Shown here: one piece after another, positions 41,001 through 50,069 of the stretch
Layout: each line of letters starts with the position of its first letter
Position numbering within the stretch: the stretch's first letter is position 1
Assembly (NCBI RefSeq): GCF_014204325.1
Contig: NZ_JACHKT010000007.1
Location: forward strand, 62,001-126,000
Reading direction: 5' to 3'
Source of the DNA: Arcicella rosea
GTDB lineage: Bacteria; Bacteroidota; Bacteroidia; Cytophagales; Spirosomataceae
Length of the DNA stretch: 64,000 nt
Translations under genes and position numbers: made by a program
Notes under the pieces: generated by a model
Seen by the model: only the letters and a program-made list of their open reading frames with translations
Database searches by the model: none
What the model was told of the DNA's origin: nothing

Positions 41001-43216
41001 ATCAACTCAAACAAATCATCACGAAAGTCAAAATTCAGCTATATTTCATGGCTGTTTTGAGGTGTTTATTGGTGGCTGGTTCGGCATATTTTGCGGTATT
41101 GTTTTTACTTCAATCAAGTTCTTTTGCCATAATTGCTTTTGTGATATCAGCGTTGACGATGGCTTATTTTACAAAACTTTTTCAAGACAAAAGCAAAGAA
41201 ACCAAACAGTTAATTCACCAAAAAATTGAAAATACTGAGTACAGCCTTGAATTATTAACCGTTGAGAATCCTAATTTGGCAGAACAATTACAGCTAGAGC
41301 GAATTTTTTCCATTGAGCATTTTCAAATGCCTTGGGTTTTTAATAAAAAGCCCTTTTTGTACGTTGGCATTTTCCTTACTTCTTGGCTTTTGTATGCTTT
41401 CTTTCCAAAATTTTCAAGTAAAAAAGCATCTTCTTTTTTACTTGAAAATAAATCACAAAGTACTGACAATAAGAAAATTAACGCTCCAATTTTTACAAAA
41501 TCGACGTTGACAATTCAGCCACCAACTTATACAGGATTGAAAGTTGTTGAAAGTCAAAATATGAATGCTTCAGCCATTGCTGGTTCACACTTGAAATGGC
41601 AATTGTCTTTTTCAAATAACGAAAATGTAACCGTAAAATTGACCAATAATCAAGGCGGAGAAGTCACTTTCAAGAAGAATAAAGCGATTTTTGAATATGC
41701 TGATGAACTTTTAAGTTCGGGTTTATATGCTTTTAAAGCTTATTGGAAAGATTCATTGATTTATCAATCAGACTATTACCGTTTAGAAGCCATTCCAGAT
41801 TTAGCACCCAAAATCGAACCAAGTTCAAAGGAATTATACAAATTACATTTTTTGAAAGATGCCAAAAATGTACAGATTTCAGCAAATATTTCGGACGATT
41901 TTTTGGTAAGTCAGGCTTTCATCGTTGCTACTTTGGCAAGAGGTTCTGGTGAAAATGTGAAGTTTAGAGAAGTAAAAATTCCAATTACCAATAGCAATTT
42001 TAAGCAAAGTAATGTGGTTAAAAACATTGATTTGAAGGCACTAAATTTTGCTCCAGGTGACGAACTATATTACTATTGGGCAGCATTTGATAATAAACGT
42101 CCGAACCCAAATTATACTAAATCAGATACTTATTTTATCGTTTACAAAGACACGACTCAAGTTGAAGAAAGTGATTTAGCGACCATGGCAATGAACATCA
42201 TGCCAGAGTATTTTAGAAGTCAACGACAAATTATTATTGATACTGAAAAGTTGATTGCTAAAAGAAAAAAGCTACCGACCAAAGAATTTAACAGTACTTC
42301 AAATGAAATTGGCTTCGACCAAAAAGCTCTTAGATTACGCTACGGACAATATTTAGGGGAAGAATTTGAAAATTCTATCGGTTCGGCAAATGCCTTGCCC
42401 AACGAAAATGAAGCTGGAGGCGATTTACTAAAAGGTTTTCGTCATGCACACGACGAAGGCGAACATGATCATGAAGCGGGCGAAAAACATGATGAACACG
42501 AGCATGGAGGAAACAAATCCGAAGCGGATAATAAAGACCCATTGGCAAGTTTGTTGGCTGATTATGTTCACTCGCACGATGATGGCGAAGCTAATACTTT
42601 TTATGAGCAATCGACCAGAAGTTTGTTAAAAATGGCTTTGGAACAAATGTGGCAATCGGAACTGCATTTGCGTATGTATGAACCAGAAAAGGCGATTCCT
42701 TTTGAGAAAAAGGCTTTGGAGTATTTAAAATCCGCACAACACAAAGCTCGTACTTTTGTGAAAAAGACCAGTTTTGACCCACCGCCAATCAAAGAAAAAG
42801 AGAAACGCTTGTCGGGAGAACTGACAAAGTTTAACGAGAAATTTACTTTCGAGAAAAACTATTCTCAGCAACAAATCCAAAGTTTGATTTCCGAAGTAAT
42901 TGGGATTGTAAGTAGCCAAAAAGAAAACCGAAAATTGACTGCGACAAATAAACAAAAAGTACTTTTATTGGGAACTTTGATGAGTTCAAAAATCATGAAT
43001 AGTAGCCTCAACAGTTGGTCTATTTTGACAGCTTTACAAAAAATGATTAATGATAAAAATCTGTCAGCATCCGAAAGTATCAGTTTACAAAACAAACTTT
43101 ATCAATTACTCGGCAAGGCTTTACCTAATAAAAATAATCCGAAAGGCTTAGATTATACTGGCGAAAAGAAATTGGAAAAAGCTTTTTGGAAGAATATGGG
43201 TTCAGCTTCTTTATAA
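40997..43216 (+). CDS. Large DUF4175-like membrane protein with His-rich insert
   Basis: A 739-residue protein with two or three N-terminal helices (CLLVAGSAYFAVLFLLQSSS, then SFAIIAFVISALTMAYF; later KPFLYVGIFLTSWLLYAFF) and a long periplasmic region with Ig-like segments. A helical C-terminal half follows (EQMWQSELHLRMYEPEKAIP). In the middle lies a His/Glu/Asp-rich stretch, GFRHAHDEGEHDHEAGEK and DEHEHGGNKSEAD, near residues 475-505, with a smaller HSHDDGE later. Such stretches often bind Zn or Ni. It resembles DUF4175-type proteins found in MoxR/DUF58 clusters, by recall only. It is coupled to the BatA-like gene. Confidence 0.75.
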   Translation: MNQLKQIITKVKIQLYFMAVLRCLLVAGSAYFAVLFLLQSSSFAIIAFVISALTMAYFTKLFQDKSKETKQLIHQKIENTEYSLELLTVENPNLAEQLQLERIFSIEHFQMPWVFNKKPFLYVGIFLTSWLLYAFFPKFSSKKASSFLLENKSQSTDNKKINAPIFTKSTLTIQPPTYTGLKVVESQNMNASAIAGSHLKWQLSFSNNENVTVKLTNNQGGEVTFKKNKAIFEYADELLSSGLYAFKAYWKDSLIYQSDYYRLEAIPDLAPKIEPSSKELYKLHFLKDAKNVQISANISDDFLVSQAFIVATLARGSGENVKFREVKIPITNSNFKQSNVVKNIDLKALNFAPGDELYYYWAAFDNKRPNPNYTKSDTYFIVYKDTTQVEESDLATMAMNIMPEYFRSQRQIIIDTEKLIAKRKKLPTKEFNSTSNEIGFDQKALRLRYGQYLGEEFENSIGSANALPNENEAGGDLLKGFRHAHDEGEHDHEAGEKHDEHEHGGNKSEADNKDPLASLLADYVHSHDDGEANTFYEQSTRSLLKMALEQMWQSELHLRMYEPEKAIPFEKKALEYLKSAQHKARTFVKKTSFDPPPIKEKEKRLSGELTKFNEKFTFEKNYSQQQIQSLISEVIGIVSSQKENRKLTATNKQKVLLLGTLMSSKIMNSSLNSWSILTALQKMINDKNLSASESISLQNKLYQLLGKALPNKNNPKGLDYTGEKKLEKAFWKNMGSASL

Positions 43217-43272
43217 AAAAAAATTTACCTGCTGATTTTATGCTGGTAAAACAGACAAAATAACATTCATCA

Positions 43273-44919
43273 ATGATATTAAATCTTATTAACATTAATA
43301 CTTTCAGTACTTTCGACTGGCTTGTTATTTTAGCTTTGTTGATATTATTGTTTGTCCAAATTTTTGCTTTACGACGAAATACATCAATTACGAAGTTACG
43401 GTTTTGGCTGAAAATTGTATTGAATATTTCTCTTTGGGCTGTTGTCGTTTTGCTCTTCATCAATCCAAGTATTGAAAAAGAATTAGACAGCAACAAAGTA
43501 TTATTAGTTAGCGAAAATGTTCCTCAGTCGACAGTTCAAAAAGTTAAAGATAGCCTCAAAATCACAGAAGTATTTTCTCAGAAATCTTTTAAAAGACAAG
43601 TCATTGATAATCCAAAATTGATTAATCAGCTTGGTAAAATTTATTTATTGGGAGAAGATGCTTCACCAGAATTACTCAGTAAAATACAACAACATTCTAT
43701 TCATTGGATTCCGTTTTTTCAAGAGGACGAATTACAAGCAATTCATTGGAATGGTTTTGCAAAGCAGGGAGAAATTCAACGAATTGATGGGAAAATATAC
43801 TCGTCAGTTTCACAAATACTTCGATTAAAGCTCGCCAATCAGGTTTTGGATAGTATCAAACTTGCAAAAGGTTTTAATGCTTTCACATTGAATTTTACCA
43901 ATTTTTCTATCGGAAAAACTACGATAAATTTAGCGCTAGGGGAGAAGCCTTTGAAAGAAATAAATTATTTCAGTCTGAAAAATCAACCTCATAATTTCTT
44001 GTTTATCCTCAGTAATCCAGATTTTGAAAGCAAAACTTTGGCAGATTGGCTAGGTAAAAATGGCAATAAAGTAGAGACAATTACAACCGTTGCGAAGAAT
44101 ACGCAAAGTACATTTTCCATTAATACTGCTAAGAAATTTATTCCAGATATAATCATTACTGACCCATCGAATGCAGGAAATACATTGATAAAAAAGGCTT
44201 TTTCAGATGGTAAAAGTGTATTGTTTATCAATGTGGAAAGTCCAGAAATTGATGTTCGTGCCATCAATCAAAATTTGGGAACAAAGTGGAAAGTAAAGCG
44301 AATTTCAAACCAAGAAAATCAAGTAATTTCTCAGGATTTAACGGCACATTCTTATCAATTTGAAACTAGTACTTTCCAGAAAAATATTTTTGACTATCCA
44401 ATTGCGATTCAAAGACGATTTGGGAAAGTAGGAGTGAGCCTGTTGAATGAGAGTTTTCCTTTGATGTTGAGTGGTGATAGCATTACTTATTCAAGAATTT
44501 GGCAAAGTACATTTCAAACGTTATTTCCATCTTCTGGAAATAATATTCATGTTGATGCACCGATTTTTACGGATATTAGCATGTCTGTCAAAACCAAGCA
44601 AAGTACCAATGAATTGATTTTTGTAGAAAAAGATACTGTTGCTTCAACACAGTCAGGCATAAATCCATTGTCTGCTGAAGTGAAGTATACCTTTAGAAGA
44701 GCTGGCTGGAATACTTTTCAGGATAGTTTGTCGGTTTATGTGGAAGAAGGAAATAATACTTTAGCAAAAGTAAAAATCATAAAGCCTTATTTGAATGAAA
44801 AAGGAATTAGTAATTCCGAAAATGAAACTGACGTTTTCTCGACAACCATGCCTGAGTGGTTTTGGTACTTGCTAATTATAATACTTTTATCAGCTTTGTG
44901 GCTTGAACCTAAATTTTAG
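43273..44919 (+). CDS. Membrane protein at the end of the MoxR cluster
   Basis: A 548-residue protein with two N-terminal helices (WLVILALLILLFVQIFALR and LKIVLNISLWAVVVLLFINP), a long soluble domain of about 450 residues and a C-terminal helix (MPEWFWYLLIIILLSALWL). This matches the layout of the BatA-like family of membrane proteins with a class I amidotransferase-like middle found in these clusters, but I see no catalytic triad and no VWA motif. It is 56 bases downstream of the 739-residue protein and is the last plus-strand gene, convergent with the Zn-type ATPase. The function is unknown. Confidence 0.7.
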   Translation: MILNLININTFSTFDWLVILALLILLFVQIFALRRNTSITKLRFWLKIVLNISLWAVVVLLFINPSIEKELDSNKVLLVSENVPQSTVQKVKDSLKITEVFSQKSFKRQVIDNPKLINQLGKIYLLGEDASPELLSKIQQHSIHWIPFFQEDELQAIHWNGFAKQGEIQRIDGKIYSSVSQILRLKLANQVLDSIKLAKGFNAFTLNFTNFSIGKTTINLALGEKPLKEINYFSLKNQPHNFLFILSNPDFESKTLADWLGKNGNKVETITTVAKNTQSTFSINTAKKFIPDIIITDPSNAGNTLIKKAFSDGKSVLFINVESPEIDVRAINQNLGTKWKVKRISNQENQVISQDLTAHSYQFETSTFQKNIFDYPIAIQRRFGKVGVSLLNESFPLMLSGDSITYSRIWQSTFQTLFPSSGNNIHVDAPIFTDISMSVKTKQSTNELIFVEKDTVASTQSGINPLSAEVKYTFRRAGWNTFQDSLSVYVEEGNNTLAKVKIIKPYLNEKGISNSENETDVFSTTMPEWFWYLLIIILLSALWLEPKF

Positions 44920-44936
44920 GTTCAAGCATACTTCAT

Positions 44937-46874
44937 CTAAAACTTCATTCTCTGAATCCTAACTGCATTCATAATCGCTAAAAGTGCTACGCCAACATCG
45001 GCAAAAACTGCTTCCCACATATTTGCCAGTCCGCCCGCACCGAGTATCAACACCAATACTTTTACACCAAAAGCCAATGCAATATTTTGCCAGACAATAC
45101 TTTTAGTAGCCTTTGCAATACGAATTGCCGTAACAATTTTAGAAGGTTGATCATTTTGAATAACCACATCTGCCGTTTCGATACTGGCGTCTGAACCCAT
45201 GCCTCCCATCGCAATTCCTACATCCGAAAGAGCAATTACTGGGGCATCATTAATGCCATCACCGACAAAAGCAACCGTAAAGTGTTGGTCTTTTAACTTT
45301 TGTAAATGTTCCACTTTGTTTTCAGGTAACAATTCAGCAAAAGCTTCATTGATATTTAAAGTTTTGGCAACTTTAGCTACAACCGCTTTTTTATCTCCTG
45401 ATAGCATTACTGTTTTGATATTGAGTTTTTGTAAATCAGTAATTGCTTGTTGGGCATCGGCTTTTATTTCGTCTGCCAATATAATAAAACCTGCATATTT
45501 ACGATTAACCGCTATCACTACGTGACTTTCTTCAATCGTCGCAAGCGTATCTGGGAAAGTAATTTCATACTTTTTCAAGAGTTGTAAATTCCCCACCATT
45601 ACTTCATCTTCGGCTATTTTGCCAACTAAACCATGTCCAGAAATCTCTTTGAATTCACTGATAAGGTTTTCTATTAAATGGGGATTTACATATTCAACAA
45701 TCGCTTTGGCAACAGGATGACTTGATTTACTTTCTAATAAAGCCACTTTTTCTAAAATATTTCCAGCATCATTGGCTACAATTATTACTTGCTGAACTTT
45801 GAAATTTCCTTTGGTTAGCGTACCCGTTTTGTCCATTACTACAGCATTTACTTGGGTTAGCACATCCAGAAAATTTGCTCCTTTGAACAAAATTCCATGT
45901 TGTGAGGCCGCACCGATTCCGCCAAAATACCCCAATGGAATAGAAACAACCAATGCACAAGGACAAGAAATTACCAAGAACACCAAGGCACGATAAAGCC
46001 AATCTTGAAAAAGGTAATTTTCTACAAAAAAATAAGGAAGGAAAGTAATCAAAACCGCCAAAGCAAAGACAATTGGCGTATAAATTTTGGCAAATTTTGA
46101 AATAAATAATTGTGTTTGCGATTTTCGAGCAGTGGCATTTTGCACCATTTCTAAAATTTTCGAGAGCTTCGTGTCTTTAAAAGCAGTGTTTACTTGTATT
46201 TCTACCAAGGTTTCTAAATTTATCATTCCTGCCAAAATCATTTCACCTTTTTGCTTAGTTTCTGGCATACTTTCGCCCGTGAGAGCAGCCGTGTTGTAAG
46301 TGGAAAAATCGGTCATTTGGATTCCGTCTAAAGCTACTTTTTCACCTGCTTTTACTTGAATAATTTCTCCAATCTCCACTTTTGCAGGATTGACAACCAT
46401 AATTTTTTCGTCTCTTTTTACCGATACTTTATCAGGGCGAACATCTAACAAAGCCTTGATTGAACCTTTAGCCCGTTTTACGGCTGCCCCTTGAAACAGT
46501 TCACCGATGGTATAAAACAGCATTACAGCAACGCCTTCTGGATATTCGCCAATGCCAAATGCCCCGATTGTTGCCAAGCCCATCAAGAAAAACTCATTAA
46601 AAATATCGCCGTTTTGAATACTCTTAAAAGCATTTTTTAAAACAGGGAAACCAACAGGTAAATAAGTAATGAAGTAGCCAATAAAACGTATTTCGGAAGT
46701 GAAGAATGATAACTTTAAGTTATCCAAAATGATACCCAACAGAAGCAAAATCCCAGAAATCATGACAGGGAAATATTCTTGCCAATTGTTATTATCACTA
46801 TGCTGGTGTTCATGATGATGTTCTTGAGACTCATCTTCTTGACAGCAATGTATTGTTGAATGTTGGTCGCACAT
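44937..46874 (-). CDS. Zn/Cd/Co/Pb-type P1B ATPase
   Basis: A 645-residue heavy-metal efflux pump. The N-terminus is a His/Cys-rich tail (CDQHSTIHCCQEDESQEHHH and more His) instead of a folded HMA domain. The core has the TGES actuator (TGESMPETK), ISCPCALVVSIPLGYFGG (metal-binding CPC), the phosphorylation site DKTGTLTKGN, the HP locus SSHPVAKAIVEY, and GDGINDAPVIALSDVG. These define subtype IB-2 (Zn, Cd, Pb). Nothing else in its neighbourhood suggests a metal operon except the PepSY gene upstream, divergent. It would pump metal from the cytoplasm to the periplasm. Confidence 0.93.
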   Translation of the reverse strand: MCDQHSTIHCCQEDESQEHHHEHQHSDNNNWQEYFPVMISGILLLLGIILDNLKLSFFTSEIRFIGYFITYLPVGFPVLKNAFKSIQNGDIFNEFFLMGLATIGAFGIGEYPEGVAVMLFYTIGELFQGAAVKRAKGSIKALLDVRPDKVSVKRDEKIMVVNPAKVEIGEIIQVKAGEKVALDGIQMTDFSTYNTAALTGESMPETKQKGEMILAGMINLETLVEIQVNTAFKDTKLSKILEMVQNATARKSQTQLFISKFAKIYTPIVFALAVLITFLPYFFVENYLFQDWLYRALVFLVISCPCALVVSIPLGYFGGIGAASQHGILFKGANFLDVLTQVNAVVMDKTGTLTKGNFKVQQVIIVANDAGNILEKVALLESKSSHPVAKAIVEYVNPHLIENLISEFKEISGHGLVGKIAEDEVMVGNLQLLKKYEITFPDTLATIEESHVVIAVNRKYAGFIILADEIKADAQQAITDLQKLNIKTVMLSGDKKAVVAKVAKTLNINEAFAELLPENKVEHLQKLKDQHFTVAFVGDGINDAPVIALSDVGIAMGGMGSDASIETADVVIQNDQPSKIVTAIRIAKATKSIVWQNIALAFGVKVLVLILGAGGLANMWEAVFADVGVALLAIMNAVRIQRMKF

Positions 46875-47049
46875 AATTCTGATGAAAAGTAAGGATTAGG
46901 GCTGTAAATTAGAGAAAAAGGAAGTGCAACAGGGAATCAAAAAGGAAATATAAATTGAGAATCTGTAAATTTTGTAAATAATCACCCTTTAAAATATTAA
47001 ACAAACGTATTTCTGAGTATTTTCAACATATCATTTAACAGCATTTATT

Positions 47050-47802
47050 TTGAAAAAATCTTTCCACTTTCGCATTCGTAAAATACACCGTTACTTGGGT
47101 TTAGTGCTTGGAATTCAATTTTTGTTTTGGACAATTGGAGGTTTGTACTTCAGTTGGTCGGATATGGACGAAGTACATGGCGACCATCAAAAAGCTCATA
47201 TTCATCCACTTACTGCCAATATTTCTTTGGCAAATCCGCAGACCGTTATTCAACAAATAAAACAAAAGGATTCGGTCAATTTTATTTTTGATATAAAACT
47301 CATTCAAATTTTAGGGAAAGCTACTTATCAGATTACTTACTCGCAAGAACATGATAGAGGCAAAAAAATCCAATTGGCGGATGCCGCTACTGGTAAAATC
47401 AGACCCGCTTTATCGAAAGAAGAAGCGATTGAAGTAGCAAAAAGAGGTTTCTCGGAAGAATCAATCATTAAAAATGTAGAATACTTAACTTCTATAAACG
47501 GACATCATGAGTACCGTGAACAGGCTTTGCCAGCTTATGCTGTTACTTTTGAGCATCCGAGTAAAACAACCGTTTATGTTGCCACAGAATTAGGAACGAT
47601 TCAGAAATTTAGAAATGAAAAATGGAGAATTTTTGACTTTCTGTGGATGCTACACACGATGGATTTTGAGCGTAGAGATAATATTTCTAATTACTTATTA
47701 AGAGCCTTTTCTATTTTTGGATTACTCACTATCCTTTCAGGATTTATACTTTTTTGGGTAAGTGCAAAAGCGGTTAGCAAGCGAGGAAAGATAACTGGAT
47801 AA
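47050..47802 (+). CDS. PepSY-domain membrane protein
   Basis: A 250-residue protein with an N-terminal membrane helix YLGLVLGIQFLFWTIGGLYF, a periplasmic part and a C-terminal helix SIFGLLTILSGFILFWV. The periplasmic part contains a PepSY-type segment (RPALSKEEAIEVAKRGFSEE). The first lines (RIRKIHRYLGLVLGIQFLFW) are the PepSY-associated transmembrane pattern. The start is a TTG at 47050 and there is no upstream ATG in frame. It is divergent from the P-type ATPase. Such proteins often accompany iron or metal uptake systems; the exact substrate is not known. Confidence 0.8.
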   Translation: MKKSFHFRIRKIHRYLGLVLGIQFLFWTIGGLYFSWSDMDEVHGDHQKAHIHPLTANISLANPQTVIQQIKQKDSVNFIFDIKLIQILGKATYQITYSQEHDRGKKIQLADAATGKIRPALSKEEAIEVAKRGFSEESIIKNVEYLTSINGHHEYREQALPAYAVTFEHPSKTTVYVATELGTIQKFRNEKWRIFDFLWMLHTMDFERRDNISNYLLRAFSIFGLLTILSGFILFWVSAKAVSKRGKITG

Positions 47803-47810
47803 TTTTTATT

Positions 47811-47893
47811 TCACAGAGTTTAGCAGAGCTTCACAGAGTGTTTTATTATTATTCTCCGTGAATCTCTTAGTTTTACTCTGTGTTTCTCTGTGT
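47811..47893. repeat. Family C phrase repeat (CACAGAG / CTCTGTG)
   Basis: TCACAGAGTTTAGCAGAGC and TTCACAGAGTG on the left, ACTCTGTGTTTCTCTGTG on the right, with CTCCGTGAATCTCTTAG between. The two sides are imperfect complements and would form a long hairpin after the PepSY gene. Confidence 0.65.
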
Positions 47894-48001
47894 CTTTTAT
47901 AAAGATTGTCTTTTCAGTATTCAAATAAATGACGGTAATGTGTAATTAAATTTCAAGTCGCTATAATTCACATTTTAAACTCAAAGCTCATTCGCCTCCC
48001 C

Positions 48002-49897
48002 TTACTTCACCACCAAAGTCTTCTTTAAAAATTCAGAAACATATTTAACCGTTGGTTCAAACCATGGATTGAATAAACAGAAAGAATGTGGTGCGTCGGC
48101 AAAAGTATGTACTTCTGAATAAATGTTATGTTGGTCCAAAATTTTTCTAAAATCGTCTCTTCCAGCGTGCATTCTGTCCACAGAACTATTTAAAAATAAA
48201 ATGGGTGGCGTTTTTGCTCCAACATGATACAATGGCGAAGCTTCGTCCCAAAGTTGTGGATTATCTTTTTTAGGAATCCCAAACCAATAAGTAGCCGCCG
48301 AAGTACCTTTACTATCATTTCCTTCACCAGATTCTGGATGCACAAAAGAAAGCGTTCCATCAATATCCACAACGGCTTGCACTTTTGAAGAGTATTTCAA
48401 ATTGCCATTTGAACCCTCAAAGCTTGGATTTTCAGCCGTTACTCCCATAAAAGCTGATAATTCTCCGCCCGCAGAAAAGCCTAAAGTAGCTATTTTGTCT
48501 GGGTCAATGTTATAAGTTTTTGCATTGGCTCGCATCCAACGCAATGCCGATTTCAAATCATAAACGGCTGCGGGATACAAGGCTTCCGTAGATAAACTGT
48601 ACTCTGGCGTAAAACAAACAAAACCCAATTCAGCCATTCTTCTGGCTAATTGATAATGTTGTGTTCTGTTTCCAGTTCGCCAGCCACCGCCATGAATAAT
48701 CATGACCGCAGGTAAAGGTTTTTGAGAAGTTTTTGTCGGACTAAAAACATCTAATAACAATGCTCTATTCCCAATTTTTCCATAAGTAATGGCATACTTT
48801 TCTGAAACAGTCGCTAAGGTTTTTTCAGGAACAATCGTCGTTACTGGGTGCGACTTTTTACTGTTTAAATAAGCTGTATAATTATTATAAGAAGTATCTA
48901 CTTTTCCAGTAATACCCAAATGTGATACTTGATTCCAGAAAGCATTAAAAGCAGAATTAGGCTTTCCAGAAAAAACATTTTCTAAAGTATATTCATTTAC
49001 TTCGCTCTCTGAAAGCTGATGCGACCATTTTACTCTGGATGAGGTTCTTGCTCCGTCTCCTGTATTTTTATATTCTGCATAAAAAGTAGTTTTTTCATTT
49101 TCAGCTTTGCCCCAAGTATCCCAACCTTCTGGTAAAATATGCTTTCCTAATTCGCAATTGATGAACACTGTTTTGGCATAACTTCTCCAAGGGCGACCTA
49201 AATAAACTTTGTTAACATCAGCCGAAGCCGTTAACTTACAGTTTTTGAACACATAACCATGATTCACCCATTTTGGTGTTGAAGCCGCTGTTACATAACC
49301 ATTGGCTTTGCTGTGGATGATACAATTTTCAAAAAGCATTGTTGCTGGACCAAAAATAAAATCGACCGTTCCTTCAATATAACAATCTACAAAATGCTGA
49401 CGAGCATTATCTCCCGCAGCAAAAATTGTATCTTGATTTCCCAAGAAACGACATTTACGAATCACACAGCGGTCGCCTTCAATGTGAAGTGCAACGGCTT
49501 GCCCAACTCTTCCAGCCGTATTTTCGATGATTAAGTTTTCTAAAGTAATATCATTCCCCAAAACTCTTAACGTATAAGAATCAAAGGTTTCCATTTTTCC
49601 TTTGCCAGAATAATCATCATAAGAAATAACAGTACTGTCTTCGCCAATGATGGCGATATTACTCAGGGTACTCGGAATCGTCACTTTTTCTTTATAAATC
49701 CCTTTTTTGATACGAATCGTAATTTGATTGGGTAGATAAACCCTAACGGCATCAATGGCATCTTGGATATAACGAAAATCGCCAGAACCATCTTTTGCCA
49801 CTACTAAATCATGTTGAATTTTAAGTGCTTGACTATTACTTAGGAAAGAAGTCAGGAGAAATGCAATGATGAAAAAATACTTTTGCTTTGTTTTCAT
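48002..49897 (-). CDS. Pectin methylesterase (CE8) fused to an alpha/beta esterase
   Basis: A 631-residue bimodular exoenzyme with signal peptide MKTKQKYFFIIAFLLTSFLS. Residues about 30-310 form the CE8 pectinesterase: DGSGDFRYIQDAIDAVR, GRVGQAVALHIEGDRC, GNQDTIFAAG, YIEGTVDFIFGPA and KVYLGRPWRSYAKTVF. Residues about 360-631 form a carbohydrate-esterase-like alpha/beta hydrolase: MIIHGGGWRTGN (oxyanion), LGFSAGGELSAF (Ser nucleophile), SSVDRMHAGRDD (Asp) and DAPHSF (His). It probably removes both methyl and acetyl groups from pectin. It stands near the end of a polysaccharide gene set. Confidence 0.9.
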   Translation of the reverse strand: MKTKQKYFFIIAFLLTSFLSNSQALKIQHDLVVAKDGSGDFRYIQDAIDAVRVYLPNQITIRIKKGIYKEKVTIPSTLSNIAIIGEDSTVISYDDYSGKGKMETFDSYTLRVLGNDITLENLIIENTAGRVGQAVALHIEGDRCVIRKCRFLGNQDTIFAAGDNARQHFVDCYIEGTVDFIFGPATMLFENCIIHSKANGYVTAASTPKWVNHGYVFKNCKLTASADVNKVYLGRPWRSYAKTVFINCELGKHILPEGWDTWGKAENEKTTFYAEYKNTGDGARTSSRVKWSHQLSESEVNEYTLENVFSGKPNSAFNAFWNQVSHLGITGKVDTSYNNYTAYLNSKKSHPVTTIVPEKTLATVSEKYAITYGKIGNRALLLDVFSPTKTSQKPLPAVMIIHGGGWRTGNRTQHYQLARRMAELGFVCFTPEYSLSTEALYPAAVYDLKSALRWMRANAKTYNIDPDKIATLGFSAGGELSAFMGVTAENPSFEGSNGNLKYSSKVQAVVDIDGTLSFVHPESGEGNDSKGTSAATYWFGIPKKDNPQLWDEASPLYHVGAKTPPILFLNSSVDRMHAGRDDFRKILDQHNIYSEVHTFADAPHSFCLFNPWFEPTVKYVSEFLKKTLVVK

Positions 49898-50069
49898 AGA
49901 ATTTCAAAATGTTATCATTGAGAGTAAACATATTCTAAAGACTAATAGCCTATCAAATCTAATGCTTAGATGATGGATATTTTCAAAGCAAGATTTTTAA
50001 TTTGGGGAAGGATATATAAATTTCAACAAAATAGGGTAGAACTATGGCTATTTTTCATTGAGTATGTCC

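Noticed and set aside
42428-43095. Minus-strand hydrophobic ORFs opposite the His-rich protein
   Set aside because: They are antisense artefacts of a long, motif-bearing plus-strand gene.
47811-47893. CRISPR array from repeated CACAGAG words
   Set aside because: Words are short, irregularly spaced and inverted, with no unique spacers of constant length.
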